A DNA stretch of 64,000 nucleotides from Onchocerca lupi. Its lineage: Eukaryota; Nematoda; Chromadorea; Rhabditida; Onchocercidae. A model generated the notes under the pieces. That model was not told where the DNA came from. It searched no databases and was given only the letters and a program-made list of their open reading frames with translations. The DNA is taken from positions 1 to 64,000 of the forward strand of contig JAOVVO010000119.1 of NCBI GenBank assembly GCA_028564675.1. The letters are read 5' to 3'. Positions within the stretch are counted from its first letter, which is position 1; each line of letters opens with the position of its first letter. Position numbers and translations under genes: made by a program. This document shows positions 37,808 through 49,883 of this stretch, piece after piece.

Positions 37808-37966
37808 ATGGTCAAAACGGCGCTCACACCGTTGGGTCTCGATATCGAAGCAATTATCATTTCAGTGATATTATTTATCACTGGTGGTGTTATAATATTT
37901 GCGTGCTGTTTTGTAATCACCAAAACTTATTTATTCTACAAACGTACATGCTTGAAGGATAAGTGA
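37808..37966 (+). CDS. Candidate 52-residue single-pass membrane protein
   Basis: From ATG at 37808 to TGA at 37964 the frame encodes a short polar start (MVKTALTPLGLDIEA), one hydrophobic segment of about 24 residues containing FITGGVIIFACCFVITK, and a basic tail (YKRTCLKDK). I do not recognise it. A strong donor (ACG|GTAAGT) follows the stop by four bases, and another lies upstream at 37428, so introns in both UTRs are possible; a weaker GTGAAA donor over the stop codon could instead extend the protein. The reverse strand is open too, but it is less protein-like. Confidence 0.45.
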   Translation: MVKTALTPLGLDIEAIIISVILFITGGVIIFACCFVITKTYLFYKRTCLKDK

Positions 37967-40708
37967 AACGGTAAGTATAAAATTTATTGCCATTTTGTTG
38001 CATTAAAAAATTAATTTTTAATTTTGAAATATGATCCATAATTGATTGATATATCATCTATTCTTTTAGTATGAATTTGATAAGATCTAATTATTCGATG
38101 GAATTTCAAATTATCAACAAAAGTTATCAGATTATCAACAAAAGTTATCAAATTATCAACAAAAATGTTTTTTTTTAAATATATTTTTGATTCTTTGTAA
38201 ATCTTATATAATAACTGAATGATGAATTATATATTTGATCTCAGTGTTTTATAAACAAATGTTTAGCTTATTTATTTCGTGTAATTCAATTAACAGTAAA
38301 GCTGTGAAATAAAATTATCATATTCACTTTCATTGCTAATTTGTAAAAAGTTTCTTTTTGAAATTAATTAATTATTGTGATTTTTCGATCAAATGAAATG
38401 ACAGCATGTATTCTGCTCCTCAACTTCTCTCATTCTATTGAAAATTTTCAAATAATTAAATTAGTTTAAGTAATATCCAGAAAAAAACAGTTAATTTTTC
38501 TAATATCAAATAAAACTCTTTATTAGAAAATATCATATGAAATTTTATATAATTGCAATATTATTGGAATTGATTACATAAATAATTAGTTTGCATTTTA
38601 CAGAAAATAACTTTTCTATTTGGCGATATTTTAAGCTCTTTAAATAGCTATTGAAATTGAATATATACGGAAGGATTTTTCGGATGATGAATTAAACGTT
38701 TTTTTTTTTTTTTTTTTTTAAGAAAAACGATCTATGGTCTCATTTCAATAATTTTTCATCAAGCAAAAATCGTTTTCTTGCATAAATCATGCCATGCATG
38801 CATGTTGTTTTTGAAATTTTACAATATCTGTCATTCATAATTTGTTGGAAAATTTGAAAATTATCATTTGGAATATTTCTATGTACCTAAAACTTTCCCA
38901 TATTTATGTGCTTATTAATGACGAAATAATATATTGAAATGTTATGATATATTTAACTCATTTTCGTTTCTTACAACTTGCAAAATTGCTGATTGCAACT
39001 TGCAGCATTCATTGTGAAAATGCAAGATGCATTACATTTTTAGCATTATTTTGTCATTCGAATAATGATAAAATAAATTACTTAATCAAAATTTCATATT
39101 TATTTTACACAGCAAATATACTTGTATTCAGATTTGGACGAACAATTACAGTTGTAGTGTAATTTTCGAATTTTGCCGGATAATATTTGCATGCAAAAGT
39201 ATTGAACATTAATTAATTATATATTTCGAAATTGTAATAAAAATTATTTCCGAAGTAAGGCAAAAAAAAAAAAAAAAGAACTTTGATAAGGATGTGAAGT
39301 TTGTTGAATTGATGCCAAGAAATTTACAATATTTTTTAAAACTGAAATTATTTCATTGCTAGAAATTAAAACTTATAATTGCTGCAAAAAAAAAATCATT
39401 CATTCAAGAAAATTAGTTAATTGTTGGAACTAATAATCATATATATCAATTAAGCAACATCAAAATATGTAGCAAATAATTAAACGAGTCTTCGGTATGG
39501 TTTGATGCTTTAATTTTTAAATTGAATTTTATAAAATTTACGACAATGAAGGCAAAAAAGTTTCAATTTTTTGGATCACCGATTTCTTTGCTTCATTCAC
39601 ATTTCAAAAATTAACTACTGCGAAATTATTCCAATCTTAAATCAGAGAAATACGGTGTTATCACTTACTTATCATTTACTACTTTTAAACCATTCATCGT
39701 CTATTATCTTTTATCTTCTTTTGTATTCTACACTTACATATTTTTAAAATAATTTCCAATTTGTATATATGATTTATATATATGATAATATAATAAACAG
39801 AAAGAGAAAGAGAGAGAGAAAAAAAGAGAAAATAAAAACAAAATTAATCAACATTTGTTTGAAAAGATCAATGAAACATTTAATTGAAACATTTAATAGA
39901 TAATTAAATTAAGATTAACATAAAAGATGCTTTTAAATACATTAAGGAATATGATTAAGAAATATAATATAATTATAAAAAATATAATTAAGAAGTAACT
40001 ATAAATATAATTAAGAAATATAATTTTATAAATATAATTTCCCTTCTCACTTTTGATTTCAATAATATTTAGTATTTTGATTCAGAAGTATGAAAATACG
40101 ATAAGAGGGAAATTGCAGTGCGTGTTCTGAATTTGCAATATTCAGTATCCATACGTGACCTCACGCATAATTTGATATGAAAAAAACGAACTCTCGGAAT
40201 GCATGAATTATTTTGTCGAGGTAGTTAAATGACCCAGGCTGAATATCATGAAATTTGATCTAACTTTATTTGATTTTTTTTTTATTTATTTAATTTTTTT
40301 TTTTTTTATATTTAAACAACCAAATATTCATCTCAGAATCTTATTTCATATGGTCAAAAATTCAATCCGTCATTTTTGAAGTTGTATTAATATTAATTAA
40401 ATTCAATTAATATTCGAATTTCTCAAAATTAACAATACTTCTGCGCGATGTTTTAATTCTTCAAACTGTGATCGCATTATCTGATTGATTCGCATCAGCG
40501 ACAAATCCAAATTTGTTCAAATATCCCATTTTTTTCGTTAGTTTTTGTTTTTGTGCAATCTTCTGTCTTCGCATCATTTCTAGAGATCAGACAAAGTCAA
40601 ACGTAAAAAAAAAGAAGTATAGAAGGAATAAGATAAGAAACTTTAAAATGTCTGAAAACTGATACTGTCCTTAAAAATATAACATTTTTCAAATGTCTAC
40701 AACGACAG
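37967..40708. other. Intergenic, membrane ORF to BTB gene
   Basis: AT-rich. It holds a 21-bp tandem repeat at 38110-38165, a T-run at 38700-38719 and a purine-rich GA tract near 39800-39830. A better-balanced patch at about 40080-40250 contains TGACCTCA but no exon that I can support. Confidence 0.5.
38110..38165 (+). repeat. 21-bp tandem repeat
   Basis: The unit ATTATCAACAAAAGTTATCA plus one base starts at 38110, 38131 and 38152; the third copy is partial. Confidence 0.85.
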
Positions 40709-43700
40709 TTAAATTAATTCAAAATAATGCTGAAAACCTGATTGCTCTTTCTCCCAAGAATAATCAATATTGCTGTAATTTGGGAAATGAAAAGGTGGCT
40801 CATCGAAGCATGATAATGCTTCAATTTTTGGTAATACAGATTGATTTAATAATAACACTTCTTCAGAGTCTGATTCTGATTCATTTCCTGCCCAATGATC
40901 TTCATCATTTGCGATTTCTGATATAATCGTTTCTTTTGCAACTTCCTGCATTACAACTTTTGAATAATTTCCTTGCGATTCATTAGAAACTCTTGAATTT
41001 CGCTCATTTCTTAACTGATGTGATATTTTCGATTCTTGCGAATATTTTTCATTTCTTTCTGCTAATTGTTGCGATGAATTTGCTTGCTGTCGTTTCATTG
41101 CTTTTTCATGCGATATCAAATTTGTGGAATGGATCAACGGAAACAATGATTTCGTATTATTTGATGTATTTGTTTGTTGTGTGCTATCATCTAGCAAAAA
41201 TTCATCGAAAATCGAGGTAGATGAACAAGCCGAAAGTAATAAATTTTCTGTCACGGATGACCAACTTGGCGGTTGTGGGCTGTCTTGCATCATTGACGAA
41301 GTTTTAATTTCGCTATAAGCAAATGACCTCATGGACGAAGTGGATGACCTTATGGACGAAGTAGCGCTATCTTCAAGGCTGAAAAGCGAATATCTTTCCT
41401 GATTCGTTCGTTCAATGTTATTTTCATTATATCGATACATGATATGCTTACAGCATTTGGCTAAAATTTCACCAACTTTTTCAGGTAAACGACCTATTTC
41501 CTCTTTTACGACCTGAAAAACAATATCATTCGAAGACTTTTTTGATTTTCTACCCAAAAATTTTAAAATTTTTCGATTATTTAAGATGAGATGCCGAATC
41601 AGAATTGAATTAGATCATGATAACAAGTTCAACCCTTATCAATTCATCGGATGCTTCAAAGGCGATTGCATTGAGTATGAATTCAGCGTAACAGTATCGC
41701 CATTCTTCGTATGCTATCCAATCGAGTGCTAATTTCAAACACTAAAATTCCATTTTAGTTCTTAAAACTCTAAATTAAATTTTTAATCTTAAAACTCTAA
41801 ATTTTAAGATTAAAATTTTTGATCTTATTCTCTAAATTTAAATGAATTTCTGTTAAACTGTTAACTTCATCCACTGAATATGCAAATTCCTTTTTCAAAT
41901 TTCCTTTCTTTTGACAAAGATCCGATCAATAAACCAATCATCATGACTTATCTCTCAGGAAATTAAATACATAAATTGTATTGCAATGTATCGTACAATA
42001 ACAGCTGTTAATTAGTGGATACGATGAAAATCGAAGTTTCGAAGACTTGAAATTCGGAAAATACTGACCAAATCCATGAATTTTAAACTACCAGTAGGCT
42101 AATTAATGACAAGATTCAATGAACTTTATAACATTTCACAGACATGATTTTCAGGAATTGGCAGCTATGCTAACATTTTGAAAACATTAACAGCTAATAT
42201 TCAAAGAATTATCAGATAATTTTGAAGTAATCACTCTGAAATCAACAAATAAATTAACCTTTTTCCAATCAGTAAAAATAGTCAAAATTTGTAAGATATG
42301 ATATGCTGCATTTGGACTCGCATACTGCAATAAATTTCATCATGCATATTTCAATATTTTAAACGTGAATTGTTTATCAGTAATTTAATTATAACTCATT
42401 AAATTGGTAATATATTTGCAGCATATTTAAAATATACAATCACATTTGCAAAACTTTATCAACAAAAAAAAAAAAAAAAGAAAAAAAAAATTGGAAAATC
42501 TATCATTTTATGCTGATTAGCATACCGTTTTATATAAATCAGAACTGATTGGCTGTTTCAGAAATGTCGCAGCGTAACTGATAATTGATTTCAAGCATGA
42601 TGCAACAACATGATTATTTGGTTCGCATGCAATATTTGCACATATGATTGCATGATAGCTATTTCGATGCGAAAATTTTTCCAGGAATTGAGACAAAGCC
42701 TAAAATTAGGATTAGAATCCAGAATTTTTAAAAGAATGGAAAGAGAAGAAATTCAGAATCTCACATGACAGTCAACTTCTAAAATGCAAAAGTTAAAGAA
42801 TTCATTTAATACTGTTAGTGTTAATATTGATTTACACTCTGAATAATCATTGGCATGCACATTATCATTAAAAAATGTTTGATAGACTTTCGGGACTTCT
42901 CCCTAAACTAAATGTCGTCAAACTTTTTTATATAAAGCAAATAAACAATCAAATAGCTTATATTCGAAATATTTATCAAAATATCAAGAATACGCATAGT
43001 CAGTGTATCTCTGATAACACATTTAAATCTCGAAAGTGATTAATTATTAGCCAATATCAGTTCAATCATTTATTTTTATCCATCTTATGATTAAATCTTT
43101 CATTACAGCTATCTAATTTCAATGGAAGAACATGTGATTTCGAAATTTCATGAATATATGATCTTCCAATATTAATATTTGAAAATACTATAGCAAGAAA
43201 AAATCAAGATAGAGTATAATCAAAAAAAAAAAAAAAAAAAATTAAATAGCAACGAAATAGTTCAATATTCCGAATTAATTATAAGCGAAATTGAAAAACT
43301 AAAATTGTCTAAAATTTTTTCATTGATCTAATTTGTCAAGTTTGAGAAAATTTGATGGATAATTTGATGGCGACTAATAAAATATTTATGCTTATAGAGA
43401 ATAATATTTGACAAAAGCATTTTGGATTTTACCAAGCTTATCAAAATATATCTAGCAATTCTTTTCTTCTTTTCTCGGTCTAATCGGAATATCAATTTTT
43501 AAAACGTTGCTTCTCTAATTTTTTCTTTATTATTTTACAAAACAAACTGAAAACCTCCAAGGCAATGTTGAATGCTAGCTGATTTGCAATTAGCAAATAT
43601 TTCTCGATTTGAGAAAACGGAAGTTGAAGTATTCCGGTATAATGAAACTGTATCAAATTTCTTGCAATATGCGCATCACTCTTAATCTTCATGTGATTTC

Positions 43701-45123
43701 GATTCAATCGATAATTATCAAAAAATCTGGAAGAGAATATTTCTTTCTTCAAGGATTTATCAATAATTCGATGTCCATATCATAAGACTATATTTTAGTG
43801 ATCATAAATTACGTAATAGCATCACGTAATGATCATAAGATTACGTAATTAACATCACGTATTGATCATAAGCAAAGATTAATATGATATGGCGTTTTCA
43901 TATAAGCAGATCTTGAGAGATCAAGAAATAATTCCACACAATTTAATCTGTTAAAGTTTCAAAAATTTTTGAAAAATTGTTCTATTCTTGTATTTCTTAT
44001 AAAAATTTGCCTATTTTGAGATAAGTGATGGATAAGGAGATGTGAGAGTACTAAAACAGGATAATTTTAAAATACTCCATCATATATATATATATTTTAT
44101 ATTTCTTATATATATATATATAAGAAATAAAAATATTATGTAAAGTCAGAAATTTTTTTTCAATTTAAATTTAATAGGCTAATCGATAAAGCCATATCTA
44201 TGAATTTGAATTGGAAAAATAAAAAAAGAAGATAGCAAAAATAGAAAGTTAAGCAAAATACCTCGTTGAGTAATAAGCTAAAACTTGTGAATGTACAACT
44301 AGTATGATTGCATCATTAAATCGAAGTAGTAAATTCCGATCCATAAAAGTGCTCAATTCTGCCGTAAATCGCCTTACTTCTGGTGATATTATTATTGACT
44401 GTAAATTAACTTTTATGAAACTCCCGAAGTTTTATGAGAGGTGGAATAAGAGTTGTTAAATTTTTCAAATGCTTAAACTTCCATTCCACATAAATTATGC
44501 ATAATTTTCGATTAAATATGTTGAAAAATTTAGTGCTTTTTATTGTGCTATTAAATCTCAATTTAAATCAAAATTTTAAACAGTAGTAATATTTATATAA
44601 TCATTTATTATCTATTCTGATTCTCAAATATTTCAAAAATTATCAAAAATTATCGAAAAATCAAAATATATTTCAAAATTTCACAATTAATTTAAAATGA
44701 AATTTAAAGTTTAATTTCTTCCGGCATGCGTAAGACTACAGAATTTTTAAGGCGGAACATTACATTGGCAAAAAATATTTGCAAGAAAGATGATTTTACA
44801 AAATCATGCTGGAAGTTTAGAGAGGTTTTCTTTGCAGATCCAACAAAGGAAACAATGCAATAGTGATAGATCGAAAAGTAAGTACGATTCAGACTACTGA
44901 TTTGATTTCAAACCTACATGAGATGATAAACTTCATAATTTATACCTCATCCTTATCGGTATTTGCAAGAAATATTTTACAAGAAATCATTGCACAAATA
45001 CGACCGTTCACTCAATACTAATTCATTAAAATGCCATTCTTCAAGATTATTGAAGCATTTAAATTTCTCACAAAAACTTTCCTTTCTAATAAAACGCTGG
45101 ACAGTAATCGTTTGTTGCTTCAT
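40709..45123 (-). CDS. BTB/POZ-domain protein, nematode-type
   Basis: Six exons (44981-45123, 44740-44896, 44262-44398, 43555-43726, 42526-42699, 40709-41512) give about 528 residues. The middle is a BTB fold: FNDAIILVVHSQVLAYYSTR, then IARNLIQFHYTGILQLPFSQ and IEKYLLIANQL. A helical BACK-like part follows (residues 205-290, including ALSQFLEKFS and RLPEKVGEILAKCC). The last 230 residues are low-complexity, with a small SSIRSSTSSMRS duplication and acidic serine clusters near the end (NESESDSEEV). Residues 1-100 are well-formed but unrecognised. BTB proteins often serve as Cullin-3 adaptors; nothing here proves that. The exon 2 donor could instead be at 44764 (also phase 0). The start follows an ATAG acceptor at a short distance. 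Confidence 0.78.
44099..44130. repeat. AT-rich perfect palindrome in BTB intergenic/intron sequence
   Basis: TATTTCTTA, then (TA)n, then TAAGAAATA reads the same on both strands over about 30 bp. It lies in the intron between the 43555-43726 and 44262-44398 exons. Confidence 0.8.
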
Positions 45124-45911
45124 CAGAAAATGGCTCCAGATTGCTATATCTTTGCAAACGAAGATATACTATTTGTATTGCATGAATTTGGTCATCGCAC
45201 ATATGGAGTAACAGAAAGTTCTTATAAAAATATTACAATAAAATCCGGACAATTCATAATAAACAATTTTTAGTTATAAACATCAACCAACAATTTTACA
45301 AACCATCAAAAACATCTACTTAAGAATAATTTTATACAATTTTTGAACCATTTCTAGAATATATGAGATATAAACGGTATACAAACATGTAGAAGAGTTC
45401 CTACATGAGAGAAATTATGCCATGTTTCTAGAGAAGGTAGCATGTTTTTATATACTGGAGAGAAGCAAACTAAAATTCGAATAATTTTAAAAGCTATTTT
45501 TTTAGCTATTTTTTTTTTTATTTCATTTCATCTTTCCATAACAATTTTACTGCTCATATCATCCTCTGAGTTAGTCATCAGAATAATCCCTAATGTGATA
45601 TCATTACCACAAGCATAACTCTATTCTTAATTTGACTCCAAGCCTCAGTAATAAACATGTCTTAACAAAATCAAAATCCTCTTTTATCTTTTTCTACGGC
45701 TCAGTTAAGTAACTCTTGCAGTGGGTCTGCTATAATCTCTCTTCATTTTAAATAGAAAAAAAAAAGAAAGATTTTTTGCAAATTCACTTAACTAACTACA
45801 TGTACCCTAAATCCAAAAAAAAAAAAAGAAAAAAAAAAACTTTTTTAAAACTATCGATCCTTTGTGTAAGAATGAAAAACGGATAAATAAAATTACAAAA
45901 TTAAATGGCAG
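45124..45911. other. Intergenic between BTB gene and PPP1R11
   Basis: Both genes run leftwards. AT-rich with A-runs near 45757 and 45815-45840. No exon supported. Confidence 0.55.
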
Positions 45912-47338
45912 CTAAGCAGAGCAAGAAGGACCGGATTCTCCTCTGTCATCACTGCCTAATGGACGAAATCGTTTTTCAACGTGTCCTCGACAATGATCTG
46001 TTTCACAGTCCTGAAATACCAGATTTATATGATTCATCAAAACCTGCATGGTTCATAGATATAAAATGCATATGGTTTGAATACCATATGATTTAAATAT
46101 TTCAGTGCAGCTCACCGTACAGAAAATATTGTCCGATGAAGACTGAAGATTACGAAATACATAGCGAGATTGAGAACTTCCAAATATCACTTTTTAACAA
46201 ATGCTATTTGCACAGATTATTAAAAGTACTTAAAAAAGAACTGCATAAACAATTTTAATTATATTAATAACTCCATCTCTTCTAATAGTAATCGCTCTGA
46301 TAAATCATATCAACAAGTAGTGAAGATTTAAACAACCCTACTATAAATAAACTTAAAAGAAACGTACAGAATCACTGTCGCTATCGGAACTTTCATCCCA
46401 TTTCTTTGATTTCTTGTAAATACAGCAACATTTCGACTTACACCTGCCCAAAAATTCATTATCTACTGTGTCTGAAGACCAGCGAACACTGCAAAAAAAA
46501 TTTTTTTTGAGCATTATAAGAATCATTTTCGAGCTTATATATGCTGGAAATCATAATCATACCAATATAAAGTTTTTCTTGAAGAACATACTCCATGTGA
46601 TTCACGTAAGTACAGATATAGTATAGATATCAGTAATAACATGCAGTAATACAAAGGCAAAATAATATATATAAGTAAAATAAGAATATTCCTTATTCCT
46701 CAATTTGATCTCAAAAAATTGTTTCGGGCTTACTAATGGTGCAAAAACAGAAAATTAGTTTACCGTGGTTCACGTGACAGTTCTGGAGAAAGAGTAAGTT
46801 GTTGTACTGCAATCTGAAATGACAAAATAGACAGTTTGCTATATGCAATAGAAATAATGATAAAACAGACAACATAGAACTCAGTAGCTCTGCAATAAAA
46901 GTAAAATTTGAAAAATATTAAATAAATATTTCAACAAATAAACAATAATTACTCTTAATATTGTACCCATTTAGCATTAATTCCAATCGTTCCAGACTTA
47001 TTTAGTTTCAAAATGCACAAATTCCCAATTTTTTGAAAATGATGAAAATGTTTTAAATAATATTTGATTATTTGCTAAAAAAAATTCAATAACAAGAAAG
47101 AGAACGATCAAAAAACGATTGTACAATCGAATTAATGATAATATCTATAGAATCATTCTGCTTCTGCCAGCAATCCACAACAATCAGTAACTCTACTCAT
47201 CCGATCTTATTATCATCGATCTTCTCAAAGACCAGCAAGGTAAAGAACAAAGATTATGATAAAACTAACTGCTGGATCGAGAGATTGCTCCACTACGGTA
47301 ACTGTTGAATTATTAGGTTGTTGACTTGCACGGCTCAT
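45912..47338 (-). CDS. PPP1R11: Protein phosphatase 1 inhibitor-3
   Basis: Four exons (47270-47338, 46764-46813, 46368-46488, 45912-46010) give 112 residues, against 126 in human. The order of motifs matches the family: VTVVEQS near the start, then RVRWSSDTVDNEFLGRCKSK (human [20 protein letters not shown]), in which RVRW is the PP1-docking RVxF-type motif, KCCCIYKK, an acidic serine run and DCETDHCRGHVEK (human GCGHTHCVRGHRK). The family strongly inhibits PP1. The proline-rich human tail is missing. A TTTTGCAG acceptor lies seven bases before the start. The last exon overlaps a longer-looking open frame on the plus strand (45905-46096) that is only its shadow. Confidence 0.92.
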
Positions 47339-47532
47339 TTCAATCCTGCAAAATTGTTTTGGTCCGTGAATATTGATGTATATATAAGGCAATTAAAAGA
47401 CAAAATTTCTATAAGAGCTTTACTTAATCTAAATTCAATTCCATTCAGATCAACTGAATACTGAAAAAATTCCATCTCAATTCATCCTAATACAATCCGA
47501 AAACAATATAATTCCACTCATCATGAACGACA

Positions 47533-47609
47533 ATTCAATCAATAAAACAACAACATAAATTCACACTCTTCAAGAGAAGAGTAAGTTATTATTGTTTTAT
47601 TGATTGAAT
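47533..47609. repeat. Palindrome 1 in PPP1R11/RPL17 promoter
   Basis: ATTCAATCAATAAAACAA (47533-47550) pairs perfectly with 47592-47609, around an inner hairpin ACTCTTC-AAGA-GAAGAGT (47565-47582). A third, direct copy of the right arm with one mismatch lies at about 47618-47635. Confidence 0.9.
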
Positions 47610-47649
47610 TGATGTTATTGCTTTATTGATTGAATTTACACCAGAAATC

Positions 47650-47728
47650 GATGTTATATGAAGATTAAATTAAATTAAGTTCGAACCTTTAGTTTGAACA
47701 GAACTGAATTTAATCTTCAGATAACATC
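47650..47728. repeat. Palindrome 2 in PPP1R11/RPL17 promoter
   Basis: Bases 47650-47671 pair with 47707-47728 at 21 of 22 positions, with partial pairing continuing inward (GTTCGAAC against TTTGAAC). Confidence 0.9.
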
Positions 47729-48150
47729 AACTTCTCTCGAGACGCAATAAGTTGCATTTTGGGTTCGCCGATTGATCATTGGGATGTTAAATGTAGCTTT
47801 ATGTACAGGATGCTCGATTTACGACGAAGCGTAGGCTATGCGTATTTACGTGGTGATGTGATTCCGTCCGTGTGTGTTCGACGTAAGGTATGTAGTGGTG
47901 CTGACGATATCCTTCCGAACAATTGGGTTTTTAAGACGGAGGAAATACATTGAGTGATTTTGCACTTCCAAGATTCACGTGTACGCGTGTCTGGCGACGT
48001 GTTCTCACTATTTTCGGTTACGCTTCTGAGATCCACTTGCTACGTATAGACATGTCTGGCGACGTGTTTTTACTACTTCTTGTCGTGCTTTTTTTCTTTT
48101 CATTCATTATAAAGTATGAATTTTTTAAGGTAAGTAAAGTGGAGATTGTA

Positions 48151-48158
48151 TTTATTAG
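48151..48158 (+). promoter_or_regulatory. Probable spliced-leader acceptor, RPL17
   Basis: TTTATTAG ends two bases before the ATG at 48161. Ribosomal protein mRNAs of nematodes are commonly trans-spliced this close to the start. Confidence 0.55.
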
Positions 48159-48160
48159 AA

Positions 48161-49604
48161 ATGGGAAAGATACATTATTCAAGACAACCGGAGAATAGTA
48201 CAAAATCGTGTAAAGCACGTGGTTCCGATCTTCGAGTGCATTTCAAGAATACACATGAAACGGCTCAAGCTATCAAACATATGCCATTAAAGCGTGCTAT
48301 ACGTTTCTTGGAAAATGTGAAGGAAAAGAAGGAGATTGTCCCATTCCGGAAATTCAATCATCGTGTTGGGCGTAAAGCACAAGCGAAAGCTTGGGGACAT
48401 ACACAAGGTAGATGGCCTAAGAAATCAGCTGAATTTCTGTTACAGCTTTTGAGGTTGGTAATTTTTTAGTAAGAATTCCAATACTTTTCTTTTTGAAAAT
48501 ATTCAAATTCTTAAAAACAAAGTTCTTCATAGATGAGTTTGTCCAACTTATAATTCTGAGACAGATGTATACCCATGCGGATAAATAGTGATAATGAGTT
48601 AAAACTGAAGTATCAAAGCATCAAATTTAGCAGTTTGTGGTGTGAAGTGTTTCTTTTAATCGATACGATTAGATTATGAAAGAAAAACGAAATATCTCGC
48701 TTACCTCCGTCAGTCTTACTTTTATTTTTCTACTAATTACAGCAGAACAGTTTTTGCGCAGTTCTTCTTTCTTTTTTCATATTTATAATTATTTGTCTTT
48801 CTAGGAATGCTGAAAGTAATGCTGAATATAAAGGACTAGATACAGACCATCTTGTAATCGAGCACATTCAAGTGCAACGTGCTCCAAAAGTTCGTCGGCG
48901 AACCTATCGTGCCCATGGCAGAATTAATCGTAAATTTTTTTTTTTCAATTTCAATCATTTTGATTTAATTATAGACTACAGTTGATATGCTTACCAAAAA
49001 TCTTGATATTACGTATTCCAATCTTATGAAACTATTTAGTGAATACATTTTCGTGATAGCTGTTATTCCCATGAGTATAAATCGCTATATAATGATCTTT
49101 CAAAATACTGTAAATTTATGCGATTCTAAATTCATTCAATGAAATCATGTTTTCTTTTTCTGGTTGCTGGAATTATTGTTTTCTAGCGACATAAATATTC
49201 AGAATTTCATATTTCACGTTACTCAAGTACAAAAATGAAGACCATTTTGATCGTTCATACATCTACATTTGAAATAGTTTAGAATTTTGAAATGATTTTA
49301 GCCATGCGAATTCGACGGAATGTCGCTGCTTATTTATTTTAATATCTTATTATCTTATTTCAATTAGACGGACCTTTCCTGACTGTTTTAGTTTACCAAA
49401 TTGCAAAAAAAATCCAGATTTAAGCGCTTAAACTTATCAAGATCTCATAAAAATTTTCTAGCTTACATGTCATCGCCGTGTCATGTGGAAGTGATTTTAT
49501 CAGAGAAAGAGGAAGTAGTGTCGAAGCCAACAGATGATATTGGAAAAGTGAAGAAAGAATCAAAAAAGAAGCAGCGTCGTATCCTAGCTCGTGGCGATTA
49601 TTAA
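48161..49604 (+). CDS. RPL17: 60S ribosomal protein L17 (uL22)
   Basis: Three exons (48161-48453, 48805-48929, 49462-49604) give 186 residues, against 184 in human. The whole uL22 fold is present: [29 protein letters not shown] helix, [60 protein letters not shown] and [20 protein letters not shown]. The protein lines the exit tunnel of the large ribosomal subunit. The C-terminal lysine-rich tail ends RRILARGDY. Codon use is more G+C-rich than nearby sequence, as expected for a highly expressed gene. Confidence 0.97.
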
Positions 49605-49745
49605 ATCTTCGTTCCTTTTTTGTTTTATATTTGTTGTTATAAAATTAAATATAAACAAAGCTCTTTACTCAACATTTCTGTAGTCTGGCATAGTATTTCC
49701 TTATTCACTCAGAATCAACAAATTCTGGTTTTGTTGTACTGTTCC

Positions 49746-49856
49746 ATGATCCATGGTCCTGGTCAAGCTCCATGGTCGATGAAATTTCGCGATGCATTAT
49801 GCTATAAGATGTATTACGGTGAAATTGTGATCGTTGCGCAAGATGATCCAGAGTAA
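49746..49856 (+). CDS. Candidate 36-residue ORF downstream of RPL17
   Basis: A TTATTCACTCAG acceptor at 49701-49712 is 108 bp after the RPL17 stop, a spacing typical of nematode operons. Thirty-three bases later an ATG opens a 36-residue frame, MIHGPGQAPWSMKFRDAL and on to IVIVAQDDPE. Its codons look natural and its G+C is above the surroundings. I do not recognise it. Caution: the reverse strand is also open over 50 codons (through STMELDQDHGSWNSTTKPEF) behind a CCTTTAG acceptor, and other ORFs in this window proved to be shadows. Confidence 0.35.
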   Translation: MIHGPGQAPWSMKFRDALCYKMYYGEIVIVAQDDPE

Positions 49857-49858
49857 AT

Positions 49859-49883
49859 GCTAAAGGAAAAGGTTCCTTTTAGC
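49859..49883. repeat. Stem-loop after the 36-residue ORF
   Basis: GCTAAAGGAA and TTCCTTTTAGC pair with one bulge around a short loop, starting two bases after the TAA of the candidate ORF. Confidence 0.7.

Larger units (their letters stand above)
47339..48160. promoter_or_regulatory. Divergent promoter region of PPP1R11 and RPL17
   Basis: The two start codons are 823 bp apart and face away from each other. The left part holds two large palindromes (47533-47609, 47650-47728). The right part (about 47755-48110) is clearly richer in G+C and CpG than its surroundings and carries a 16-bp direct repeat. Overlapping open frames on both strands in the GC-rich part match no family I know. Confidence 0.55.

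Noticed and set aside
44726..45273. Plus-strand frames MRKTTEFLRR (44726-44863) and MAPDCYIFANED (45130-45273), the latter with a HEFGH word resembling a metalloprotease motif
   Set aside because: Both overlap minus-strand exons that join in phase to the BTB gene. HEFGH is a chance word in a shadow frame.
45905..46139. Plus-strand ORF starting MAAKQSKKDRILLCHHC with a possible second exon
   Set aside because: The minus strand over the same bases encodes the conserved C-terminal exon of PPP1R11 (DHCRGHVEK) with an acceptor and phase that match the preceding exon.
47759..48036. Overlapping 60-70 codon frames on both strands upstream of RPL17
   Set aside because: They sit in a G+C-rich promoter block where stop codons are scarce; no splice logic and no homology.
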